From an uncultured Lysobacteraceae bacterium (lineage in GTDB: Bacteria > Pseudomonadota > Gammaproteobacteria > Xanthomonadales > Rhodanobacteraceae), in contig CAMLSI010000156.1 in assembly GCA_946482585.1 (NCBI GenBank), positions 1 to 10,544 on the forward strand: DNA of 10,544 nucleotides, written 5' to 3'. Under the pieces are notes generated by a model, which did not search any database, was not told the origin of the DNA, and worked only from the letters and a program-made list of their open reading frames with translations. Made by a program: the position numbers and the translations under genes. The first letter of the stretch is position 1; the number at the start of each line of letters is the position of its first letter. Below, piece after piece: positions 1 through 7,128 of the stretch.

Positions 1-312
1 CACGACGAGGCCGACCGGCTTGTTGATGACGAGGACGTCGGCGTCCTCGTAGCGGATGTCGAGCGCGATGGCCTCGGGGGCGAGCGGCACCTCCTGCGAG
101 GCGATGGCCATGACGCTGACGGTCTCGCCGCCCTTGACGATCTGCCGCGGCGGCGCGACGGCGCCGTCGAGCAGCGCGTCGCCGGACTTGATCCAGGCGG
201 TCAGGCGCGAACGCGAGTAGTCGGGAAACAGTTCGGCCAGTACCTGGTCGAAACGGCGCCCGGCCTGATCCAGAGGGATCTGCAGGGTCTGAAGTGCAAC
301 GGAGTCATTCAT
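1..312 (-). CDS. rluD: 23S rRNA pseudouridine synthase RluD, N-terminal part (cut by window edge)
   Basis: RluD converts uridines 1911, 1915 and 1917 of helix 69 in 23S rRNA to pseudouridine, in the cytoplasm during late 50S assembly. Only the first 104 codons are in the window. The frame is open through base 1, so the rest of the gene, including the catalytic aspartate, lies outside. The visible part is an S4 RNA-binding domain at about residues 14-75 containing the stretch FPDYSRSRL, which is nearly the same in E. coli RluD. It is followed by the start of the synthase domain with the hallmark YEDADVLVVNKP near residue 90. The ATG at 312 starts the conserved N-terminus; no clear Shine-Dalgarno precedes it. 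It diverges from bamD with 82 bp between the two starts, an arrangement known from many gammaproteobacteria. RluD is preferred over RluC because of the S4 sequence and this synteny. Confidence 0.93.
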   Translation of the reverse strand, partial: MNDSVALQTLQIPLDQAGRRFDQVLAELFPDYSRSRLTAWIKSGDALLDGAVAPPRQIVKGGETVSVMAIASQEVPLAPEAIALDIRYEDADVLVINKPVGLVV

Positions 313-354
313 GCGGGATTTGGCCAGGCCGGGGCGGGGCGCGAATCTTTGGGC

Positions 355-360
355 TATGAT
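355..360 (+). promoter_or_regulatory. Possible -10 element for bamD
   Basis: TATGAT matches the sigma-70 -10 consensus TATAAT at 5 of 6 positions. It lies 35 bp upstream of the bamD ATG, in the short gap between the divergent rluD and bamD starts. I see no convincing -35 box at 16-18 bp spacing; TTGGCC at 320-325 is too far away. It is supported only by sequence likeness and position. Confidence 0.35.
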
Positions 361-394
361 CGCGGCCCGCATTTTCGCAGAGCGTGGCCGTCCC

Positions 395-1216
395 ATGCGA
401 GTTTCCCCGCTGATCCGACTGGTTTTTCTTGCTGCGCTGCTGACCCTCGGCGCGTGTTCGCGCGATGGCAAGAAGGGCGATCCGGTCGAAACCCTGCCGG
501 TCGATCAGGTGTACGCCCTCGGCAAGGAAGCGCTGGAGAAAGGCAATCTCGACCGCGCCGCCCGGACCTACGAACGCCTCGTCGCACGCTTCCCGTTCGG
601 TCCCTACACGGAGCAGGCCCAGCTCGAACTGGCCTATACCCAGTACAAGGACCATAAGGAAGAAGAGGCGTATTCGTCGATCAACCGCTTCATCAAGACC
701 TATCCGACGCACAAGCACATCGATTACGCCTACTACCTGCGCGGGCTCATCAATTTCGGCCGTTCCGACGGCCTGCTCGAACGCTACGTCACCCGCGACG
801 AGACCAAGCGCGACCAGGCTTACGCACTGCAGTCGTTCGAGGATTTCAGCGAGCTCGTCAAGCGTTATCCCGACAGCCGCTACGCCACCGAAGCGCGCCA
901 GCGCATGATCTATCTGCGCAACAACATGGCGCAGGCGGAAATCGGCGTCGCCCTGTTCTACCTGCGCCAGAAGGCTTACGTGGCCGCTGCCAACCGCGCC
1001 GAGAAGGTCGTCGAAACCTACCAGCGCACGCCGCAGGCCGGCGACGCGCTCGCGATCATGACCGAAGCCTATGCGCGGCTCGGCCAGGAAAAGCTCAGCG
1101 CCGACGCACGTCGCGTGCTGGAGCTGAACTACCCGGATCATCTCTACCTTCAGGGCAAGTACCCGCCCAAGCGCCACGCCTGGAAGCGCCTGATCCCATT
1201 CACGGATCGCGGCTGA
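395..1216 (+). CDS. bamD: Outer membrane protein assembly factor BamD (lipoprotein)
   Basis: BamD is an essential lipoprotein of the BAM complex, which folds beta-barrel proteins into the outer membrane. It works from the periplasmic face with BamA. The 273-aa product starts with a short basic stretch and a hydrophobic helix, ending in the lipobox LGAC with the lipidated cysteine at residue 21. Residue +2 is Ser, so outer-membrane sorting is expected. The mature part is helical TPR: YERLVARFPFGPYTEQAQLEL at about 55-80, INRFIKTYPTHKHIDYAYYLRGL at about 95-120, and FSELVKRYPDSRYATEARQRM at about 150-175. These closely follow E. coli BamD (245 aa). The frame is open upstream to an ATG at 311, but the start at 395 puts the lipobox at the usual distance. 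The C-terminus is about 25 residues longer than the E. coli protein and is basic. The adjacent divergent rluD supports the call. Confidence 0.95.
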   Translation: MRVSPLIRLVFLAALLTLGACSRDGKKGDPVETLPVDQVYALGKEALEKGNLDRAARTYERLVARFPFGPYTEQAQLELAYTQYKDHKEEEAYSSINRFIKTYPTHKHIDYAYYLRGLINFGRSDGLLERYVTRDETKRDQAYALQSFEDFSELVKRYPDSRYATEARQRMIYLRNNMAQAEIGVALFYLRQKAYVAAANRAEKVVETYQRTPQAGDALAIMTEAYARLGQEKLSADARRVLELNYPDHLYLQGKYPPKRHAWKRLIPFTDRG

Positions 1217-1256
1217 TCGCCGTCCCGGGAAAACCTCTTCCGTCCCCTGAAAGACG

Positions 1257-1282
1257 GTGCAGGCGATAGACTTCGCCTGCAC
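1257..1282 (+). terminator. 10-bp perfect hairpin after bamD
   Basis: GTGCAGGCGA (1257-1266) and TCGCCTGCAC (1273-1282) are exact inverted copies around a 6-nt loop. A further AGAC/GTCT pair (1252-1255 with 1286-1289) can extend the stem across a small internal loop. It starts 41 bp after the bamD stop and ends 53 bp before the sigma-factor ATG. No T-run follows on either strand, so a classical intrinsic terminator is not shown. It could end or protect the bamD mRNA, or act in the leader of the sigma-factor gene. Confidence 0.45.
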
Positions 1283-1334
1283 GCGGTCTGGGCCATCCGG
1301 CCCGTCCGAGGCCGCGCCCACCGGGGAACGGGGA

Positions 1335-1886
1335 ATGAGTCAAATCACGCTGTTGCTCGAGCAGGCGCACGCCGGCGACGACGATGCCTGGCAGCAGGTC
1401 GTCGCCCTGCTCTACGACGACCTGCTGCGGCTGGCGCGCTGCGCCAATACTTCGGGCCGGTTCGACACGCTCAATGCCACCGCTCTGGTGCACGAGTGCT
1501 ACCTGCGCATCGCCGAGAGCGGCGGCGAGCAGGGAATCGGCAGCCGCTCGCACTTCCTGGCCCTGGCCGGACGCGCCATGCGCCAGATCCTGGTCAACCA
1601 CGCCCGCGACCGCATGGCGGCCAAGCGCGGCGGCGGCGCCGAGCACACCACGCTGGACCAGCAGGACCTCGCCGCCGACCGCGAAGCCGAGGAGCTGCTC
1701 AGCATCGACTCGGTGCTGGAACAGCTGGGCCGCGAGGACGAACGCCTGGTTCGCGTGGTCGACTGCCGTATCTTCGGCGGTCTGACCGAAGTGGAGACCG
1801 CCGAGGCGCTGCGCCTGCCGCTGCGCTCGGTGCAACGTCTCTGGGCGCAGGCGCGCGAACGTCTGCAGACCCTGCTGGTGGTCTAA
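1335..1886 (+). CDS. ECF sigma factor of the Ser/Thr-kinase-linked type (PF07638-like)
   Basis: This is an extracytoplasmic-function sigma factor that would direct RNA polymerase to a stress or envelope regulon. The 183-aa protein has a sigma-2 region at about residues 8-95 (DLLRLA, then LNATALVHECYLRI, then a helix with RQILVNHARDRMAAKRGGG) and a sigma-4 helix-turn-helix at about 125-180 (FGGLTEVETAEALRLPLRSVQRLW). These follow the Sigma70_ECF family PF07638. In region 2.2, the place where most ECF factors have an acidic DAED-like patch, residues 47-50 read Asn-Ala-Thr-Ala. Loss of that patch, with a Thr in it, is the signature of factors switched on by kinase phosphorylation (EcfP with PknT, EcfK with PknS). 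The ATG at 1335 is preceded by the purine-rich GGGGAACGGGGA and fits the family start; the frame is open further upstream to a GTG at 1257, but that part has no family likeness. The kinase gene follows after 11 nt. No anti-sigma gene is present. Confidence 0.9.
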   Translation: MSQITLLLEQAHAGDDDAWQQVVALLYDDLLRLARCANTSGRFDTLNATALVHECYLRIAESGGEQGIGSRSHFLALAGRAMRQILVNHARDRMAAKRGGGAEHTTLDQQDLAADREAEELLSIDSVLEQLGREDERLVRVVDCRIFGGLTEVETAEALRLPLRSVQRLWAQARERLQTLLVV

Positions 1887-1897
1887 CGGGCGCGCGC

Positions 1898-4201
1898 ATG
1901 GGCCTGATCGAGCGGATGTTCGACTCGGGCCAGCTGCTGCAAGGCGCCCTGGTCCGCAGCCTGCTGCGCTCGGCCGGCCTGGCCGAACTGGCCCCGGGCC
2001 AGGTGCTGGGACCGTTCCGCATCGTGCGCGAACTGGCCCGCGGCGGCATGGGCATCGTCTACCTGGCCACGCGTGCCGACGGCGAGTACGAGCAGGACGT
2101 CGCGATCAAATGGCTGCCGCTGGGGCGGCTCGACGAAACCGCGCTGCAGCTGTTCCGGCACGAGCGTCAGATCCTCGCCGGGCTGCGCCACCCGCACATC
2201 GCCCGTCTGCTCGACGGCGGTCACGGCGAGGACGGCCACCTCTGGTTCGCGATGGAGCACGTCGAGGGCGACAGCGTGGAGCGGCACGCGGCTGCGCAGG
2301 CGCTGCCCTGGCGCGAGCGCGTGCAGTTGCTGCTGCCGGTGATCGACGCGGTGCAGTTCGCCCATGGCCGCCTGCTGCTGCACCGGGACATCAAGCCCGC
2401 CAACGTGCGCGTGGATGCGGACGGCCACGCCAAGCTGCTCGACTTCGGCATCGCCGCGCTGATCGCCGATCCGGCCGCCCGACACGCCTTCACGCCGGGC
2501 TATGCCAGCGCCGAGCAGCTCGCCGGCGCCACGCCTCAGGTGGCCTCGGACATCTGGCAGCTCGGCCGCCTGCTCGACGAAGTGCTGCGGGCCGGCGTCG
2601 CGCCGCGGCTGCCGAGGGACCTGGTCGCCGTCGTCGCCAAAGCCCAGCATGACGACCCCGCCTGCCGCTATTCGACCGTGTCGGCGCTGCAGGCCGACCT
2701 GCGCCGTGCGCTCGCCTACCAGCCCGTGACAGCGAGGCCGCCGAGTCCCTGGCACCGCATGCACCTGCTGATCCAGGCCTACCCGCTGGTTTCGTTGAGC
2801 GGCGCCCTGCTCGTGCTGATGTTCGTCGCCGTGATCACCGGCTTCATGCTCAAGCTGGCGCGCCAGCGCGACGCGGCCGAACGGGCACGCGAGGTGGCCC
2901 AGGCCGTCAACCGCTTCATCAATGAGGATTTCCTGCCCGGAGCCGATCCGCTGCAGCAGGGCAGCGGCGACCTCCGCGTGGCCGAACTCATGGCCGGCGC
3001 GCTGGACAAGGTCGAGCAACGCCTGTCCGGCATGCCCGAAGTCGCCGGCGAGATCGACCTCAGCCTGGGCCGCTCGCTCGCCGGTCTGGGCCGCTATGGC
3101 CTGGCCGAGATCGCGCTCGGCCGCGCCATCACCCGCCTGGGCGAAGTGCGCGGCGACCACCATGTGAGCGTGTTGCAGGCGCGGCTGGCGCTGAGCCAGA
3201 TCCGCATCGGCACCGACAACCTGGCCCGAAACGAAAACGACCTGCAGCGCCTGCGCGCCGATGCGGCCGCCGCGCTGGGCGAGCCGGCCGACCTCGTCCT
3301 GGAGATCGACAACCAGATCGCCCGGGCGGCCTTCCTGCGCGAGGAATTCGCCCTGTGCGAAGCGCGCTTCACCGCACTGCTGCCGGCCGGCGCGAGGACC
3401 ACGCCGTCCAACCGTGCCGATACCCACATGGGCCTGAGTCTGTGTCAGTCGCGCCTGGGCCGCTTCGCACCGGCGCTGGAACACGCCAACCGTGCGCGCG
3501 AGCTGTATGCGCGCGAACGCGGCCCCGAGCATGCGTTCACGCTGGAAACGCACATCGCCATCGAGACAGCGCTGATCGGCCTGGGCCGTTTCGACGAAGC
3601 GATCGCGGTGCTCCGCGACCTGCAAGACAAACTCGGTCGGCGCTACGGCGCCGCACACCCGACCACCCTGACGGTCACGCACGACCTCGGCTTCGCGCTG
3701 GGTTGCGCCGGCCGCGCCGAAGGCGTCGACTGGCTGCGCCGCGCCGCCGAAGGCCGCGCGCGGGAACTGGGCGAGCAGCACCCCTGGCATGCCATGAGCC
3801 TGGCCGTGATGAGCATGGCGCTGCTGCGGCAGAACGACACAGCCGCGGCGGAACAGGCGCTGGATCGCGCCGATGCGATCCTGCGCGGGCTGGACTCGCC
3901 GCAGCCCTTCGTCCAGGCCATCGTGCTGGAAAACCGCGCCGACCTCGCCCTGGCGCAGCGGCGCTACGCCAGCGCCATCGACCTGTTCGACCGCGCCATC
4001 GCGGCGGCCGAGCCGCTGTATGCGCCGCAGCATCCGCGTCTGGCCATACTGCAATTGGGCCGCGGCCTGGCACTGACCCTGGCCGGGCGCGAACCGCAGG
4101 GCCGCGCGCTGCTGGCGGCGTCGCTGGATCGCCTGGGCGACCGTCCCGACTGCCGCGACAACCAGATCGCGCAGTCGCGCGCGCTGCTGGCGCAGCCCTG
4201 A
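1898..4201 (+). CDS. Transmembrane Ser/Thr protein kinase with C-terminal TPR sensor region
   Basis: This is a 767-aa Hanks-type kinase, likely to phosphorylate the sigma factor encoded just upstream. The kinase domain spans about residues 40-275. It has a Gly-rich loop RGGMGIVY (first loop Gly replaced by Ala47), Lys71 in VAIK, Glu89 for the salt bridge, the catalytic loop HRDIKPAN with Asp164 and Asn169, and DFG at 182-184. TPGYASAEQ follows at 199-207, with Ala in place of the usual Pro of the APE motif. The catalytic set is complete, so activity is expected, although the activation segment and C-lobe are shorter than usual. One membrane helix lies at about 296-318 and is followed by a charged helix. 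The remaining ~450 residues are TPR-like repeats of the kinesin-light-chain type (for example RFDEAIAVLRDLQDKLG near 570), predicted to be periplasmic. The 11-nt gap to the sigma gene suggests a common mRNA and coupled translation. The nearest known analogues are PknS of Xanthomonas citri and PknT of Vibrio; the ligand or stress cannot be told from sequence. Confidence 0.9.
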   Translation: MGLIERMFDSGQLLQGALVRSLLRSAGLAELAPGQVLGPFRIVRELARGGMGIVYLATRADGEYEQDVAIKWLPLGRLDETALQLFRHERQILAGLRHPHIARLLDGGHGEDGHLWFAMEHVEGDSVERHAAAQALPWRERVQLLLPVIDAVQFAHGRLLLHRDIKPANVRVDADGHAKLLDFGIAALIADPAARHAFTPGYASAEQLAGATPQVASDIWQLGRLLDEVLRAGVAPRLPRDLVAVVAKAQHDDPACRYSTVSALQADLRRALAYQPVTARPPSPWHRMHLLIQAYPLVSLSGALLVLMFVAVITGFMLKLARQRDAAERAREVAQAVNRFINEDFLPGADPLQQGSGDLRVAELMAGALDKVEQRLSGMPEVAGEIDLSLGRSLAGLGRYGLAEIALGRAITRLGEVRGDHHVSVLQARLALSQIRIGTDNLARNENDLQRLRADAAAALGEPADLVLEIDNQIARAAFLREEFALCEARFTALLPAGARTTPSNRADTHMGLSLCQSRLGRFAPALEHANRARELYARERGPEHAFTLETHIAIETALIGLGRFDEAIAVLRDLQDKLGRRYGAAHPTTLTVTHDLGFALGCAGRAEGVDWLRRAAEGRARELGEQHPWHAMSLAVMSMALLRQNDTAAAEQALDRADAILRGLDSPQPFVQAIVLENRADLALAQRRYASAIDLFDRAIAAAEPLYAPQHPRLAILQLGRGLALTLAGREPQGRALLAASLDRLGDRPDCRDNQIAQSRALLAQP

Positions 4202-4330
4202 CGCCGCTGCGGCAGTCGCCGACAACGTTGAAAATTTCAGTGATTCTTCAAATGCAGCGCGAATGCGCCGGCCGGAGCCTGGACAGCTGCCTTTCCGAGT
4301 CCCGGCCGACGCCTTGCTCGTTCGCTGCGA
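4202..4330. other. Convergent intergenic gap with AT-rich patch and weak inverted repeats
   Basis: The kinase gene and the peptidase gene end towards each other here. An AT-rich patch at about 4227-4252 contains TGAAA/TTTCA around one base and the arms TTGAA and TTCAA. A longer GC-rich pair, GGCCGG and CCGGCC, lies near 4270-4310. Either could help end transcription from both sides, but none has the stem-plus-T-run form of a clear terminator. Confidence 0.3.
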
Positions 4331-4912
4331 TCAGCGGTTCATGCGCAGCGTGTGTGTCCAGCTGTGATCGTAGGCGGCGTTGACGGTCCAATTGTAGTTG
4401 GACCAGGTATAACCCTCGCCCGGCCAGGGATTCATATAGGCCACGCGCCGGGTGCCGCTGCGATCGTCGTAACCGTAGCCGACGATGAAATGGCCGCCGC
4501 CGTTGTACCAGCCGAAGCGGATCACGAACGGCCGGTTGGCGTTGATGTCGCCGACCACCGCGTTCCAGCTCAGCGCATAGCCGTAGCCGGAGCTGGACAG
4601 GCCCCAGTTCGAGAGGATGGACTGGATGCTGCCGGCCACGCCGTAGATGGCATTGGGCGTGTTGGCACGGTGGTTCCAGTTGAACACCGTGTTGCCGCAG
4701 GCATCGTTGCGGCCGTAGGCCCAGTTGACCACGCCGCACTGGCTGGGACTGGAGCCGTACCAGCGCAGCACGTCGACAGCGGTGGCGGCCCAGCACCAGT
4801 TGCTGTGCTCCTGGGTGACGAGGTTCACGTCGAGATAGCGATACGCGGCGGAGGCCGTGCCGTTGAGCGCCGCCAGTCCGGCGCAGAGCGCGAAGCGAAG
4901 CAGATTGTTCAT
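4331..4912 (-). CDS. Secreted papain-like cysteine peptidase (C39-like / AvrRpt2-like fold)
   Basis: A 193-aa exported protein with the marks of a papain-fold cysteine peptidase. A signal peptide covers residues 1-22, ending in TASA before AYRY. In the mature part, Gln34 (oxyanion hole) precedes the nucleophile Cys40 in SNWCWAAT. His141 lies in GGGHFIVGYGYD, and Asn161 in YMNPWPGEG is the likely third member. The same Gln-Cys-His-Asn/Asp order occurs in the C39-like and C70 (AvrRpt2) families. Cys59 and Cys72 could form a disulfide, as in periplasmic or secreted proteins. The ATG at 4912 is chosen over an in-frame TTG at 4930 because GGGAG sits at a good distance upstream and the signal peptide begins there. 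There is no long pro-domain, so the mature enzyme is almost the bare catalytic domain. The gene follows the stop of the upstream secreted-protein gene after 14 nt. The substrate is unknown; peptidase, transglutaminase-like or amidase chemistry are all possible. Confidence 0.8.
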   Translation of the reverse strand: MNNLLRFALCAGLAALNGTASAAYRYLDVNLVTQEHSNWCWAATAVDVLRWYGSSPSQCGVVNWAYGRNDACGNTVFNWNHRANTPNAIYGVAGSIQSILSNWGLSSSGYGYALSWNAVVGDINANRPFVIRFGWYNGGGHFIVGYGYDDRSGTRRVAYMNPWPGEGYTWSNYNWTVNAAYDHSWTHTLRMNR

Positions 4913-4926
4913 GGCGATCTCCCGGC

Positions 4927-5601
4927 TCAACGATCGATGTGGCGCGCGACGGCGGCGCGCAGTTCCGGTGCGAGCTGCGCCTCGCTCAGCGACGCAGCGC
5001 CGCCGTCCAGCCGCAACGATTCACGCGCCGCCCGCAAAGGCACGAAGCGCGCGCCGGCGGCATCGCCGACCTCGATGAAGTCGGCCGTTGCCTGCGGCAG
5101 CCGCAGGTAACGCAGCGGCGCCTTGCCGTCCTGGCTGCGCACGACCGCGTCCATTTCCTGAGCCAGACCGGCGCCGCCGAAGGAAACCGCCTCCCAGCGC
5201 TCGCCCTGCTGCACCAGCGTCACCAGACCTACCGGCCGGCCGGCGAGGCCGACGGTGAAGCGCCAGGTGCCCGTCGCGCGCGCCGAGGCGCTGAGGCTTT
5301 CACCACCGGCCAGCCGGTCCGCATCGATGTCGTACACCTGGAAACCGAAGCCCAGGCTCAGCTGCTGCAATTGCGATACATCGTTGAGGTCGAACGGAAA
5401 CCCCTGCGGCAGGGTGCCCGTGTCCTGGCGGAGCTCCTGTGCCAGCTGCTGCACGGCCGCCTCGGCGCCGGAACGGGCCGGCGTGGCGCGGTCAGCGCCC
5501 ATCGCGAAAAAGTCGGCTTCCGCTTCCGGTCCGGCTGCCTGCGCACACACGGCCGACGCCAGCAGCAGTATCGCTGTCGGAATTGCTCGTTTTGTTGTCA
5601 T
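4927..5601 (-). CDS. Exported protein of unknown function, partner of the cysteine peptidase
   Basis: I do not recognise this 224-aa protein as a named family. Residues 1-22 form a signal peptide (basic TTKR, hydrophobic AILLLASAV, cleavage site AQA before AG). The mature chain has an Ala/Gln/Glu-rich helical start (about 25-62). A middle part follows that looks rich in beta-strand (LSLGFGFQVYDID, TGTWRFTVGLAGRPVGLVTLV at about 80-140), and then a helical C-terminus. The only cysteine, Cys19, is in the signal peptide. The ATG at 5601 is chosen over the in-frame one at 5697 because AGGA lies 8 nt upstream and the signal peptide starts there. It is the first gene of a two-gene operon with the secreted cysteine peptidase. 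That position would fit a separately encoded pro-domain, inhibitor, chaperone or substrate adaptor, but no sequence motif proves any of these. Confidence 0.75.
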   Translation of the reverse strand: MTTKRAIPTAILLLASAVCAQAAGPEAEADFFAMGADRATPARSGAEAAVQQLAQELRQDTGTLPQGFPFDLNDVSQLQQLSLGFGFQVYDIDADRLAGGESLSASARATGTWRFTVGLAGRPVGLVTLVQQGERWEAVSFGGAGLAQEMDAVVRSQDGKAPLRYLRLPQATADFIEVGDAAGARFVPLRAARESLRLDGGAASLSEAQLAPELRAAVARHIDR

Positions 5602-5900
5602 GTTCGTTCCTACGTCTGTGTTTGACGTGGCCGGTGCGCGGACGCCCGGCCGTTCGCAGGACGCCCTCCCCCGGATGGCTCCCAAGTGGATAAACACGAA
5701 AACGCGCCGATTCCCGCCAAGTCGCGTCCGCCATCACGGAACGCCGCGAGCAATATGAAATAAATGTATATGGGTATTTGTTGCTTTCACCACAACATCG
5801 CAACGCGAGGACCGCACTGCGGCGCCGGCCGCCGCCGGGGGACGGCCTCGCTCCGCAACGTCGCAGGCCCCGCCCTTCGCGATCCCGCTGGCGTTGCGCA
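5602..5900 (-). promoter_or_regulatory. Upstream region of the secreted-protein operon with AT-rich promoter island
   Basis: No gene is supported in these ~300 bases. Bases 5751-5790 hold only 11 G/C in 40, a sharp dip in GC-rich surroundings. Read on the minus strand, TTGTGG (5795-5790) with CATATA (5772-5767) at 17 bp, or TATACA (5770-5765) at 19 bp, could form a weak sigma-70 promoter. Nested inverted arms AGCAA/TTGCT and AAATA/TATTT (5749-5785) overlap it and could bind a regulator. The resulting leader would be about 150 nt. Just before the Shine-Dalgarno it has the arms ACGTC/GACGT (5612-5628), which could form a small hairpin. I recognise no known riboswitch. The part near 5800-5900 also follows the ABC ATPase gene, but I see no clear terminator there. 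Confidence 0.4.
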
Positions 5901-7001
<1,101 letters not shown>

Positions 7002-7066
7002 TCCCGGGTCTCCGTGCCACGCCGCCGGCGCAGTGCCGGACGGCCAAAATCGTCGCCGCCTCTTTC

Positions 7067-7096
7067 CTGAAAAGCGACGGTGTGCTGGAATGTAAT
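7067..7096 (+). promoter_or_regulatory. Likely sigma-70 promoter of the beta-glucosidase gene
   Basis: CTGAAA (7067-7072, 4 of 6 to TTGACA) and TGTAAT (7091-7096, 5 of 6 to TATAAT) are separated by 18 bp. The -10 box lies within the operator described next, so binding there would block RNA polymerase. The leader would be about 25 nt, with no strong Shine-Dalgarno before the ATG at 7129. Confidence 0.5.
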
Positions 7097-7104
7097 CGTT
7101 TTCA
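7091..7104. promoter_or_regulatory. LacI-family-type operator upstream of the beta-glucosidase gene
   Basis: TGTAATCGTTTTCA is a 14-bp imperfect palindrome with the central CG and outer TG/CA of LacI/GalR-family sites. Five of seven base pairs are symmetric. The reverse strand, TGAAAACGATTACA, fits the general TGNAANCGNTTNCA form. It lies in the gap between the divergent ABC ATPase and beta-glucosidase genes, over the predicted -10 box. A near copy precedes glucokinase. The regulator is not in the window. Confidence 0.6.
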
Positions 7105-7128
7105 TCGACCCGGGGCCAGCACGCCGTC

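Noticed and set aside
311..394. Upstream start for bamD, adding 28 residues
   Set aside because: It would put the lipobox cysteine near residue 49, too far for a lipoprotein signal, and would overlap the rluD start.
1227..1250. GGGAAAACC followed by CGTC-like bases as an ECF-type self-regulated promoter for the sigma gene
   Set aside because: The resemblance to the ECF -35 GGAAC is partial and the spacing to the -10-like bases is poor; not enough to call a promoter.
1883..4225. Very long open frame antisense to the kinase gene (780 codons)
   Set aside because: It is a by-product of high GC on the opposite strand. The product is Gln/Arg/Ala/Val-rich without domains, while the plus strand encodes a kinase with all its motifs.
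5602..5750. Riboswitch in the leader of the secreted-protein operon
   Set aside because: No core motif of a known class (such as cyclic-di-GMP, cobalamin or TPP) could be found; only a small hairpin is visible.
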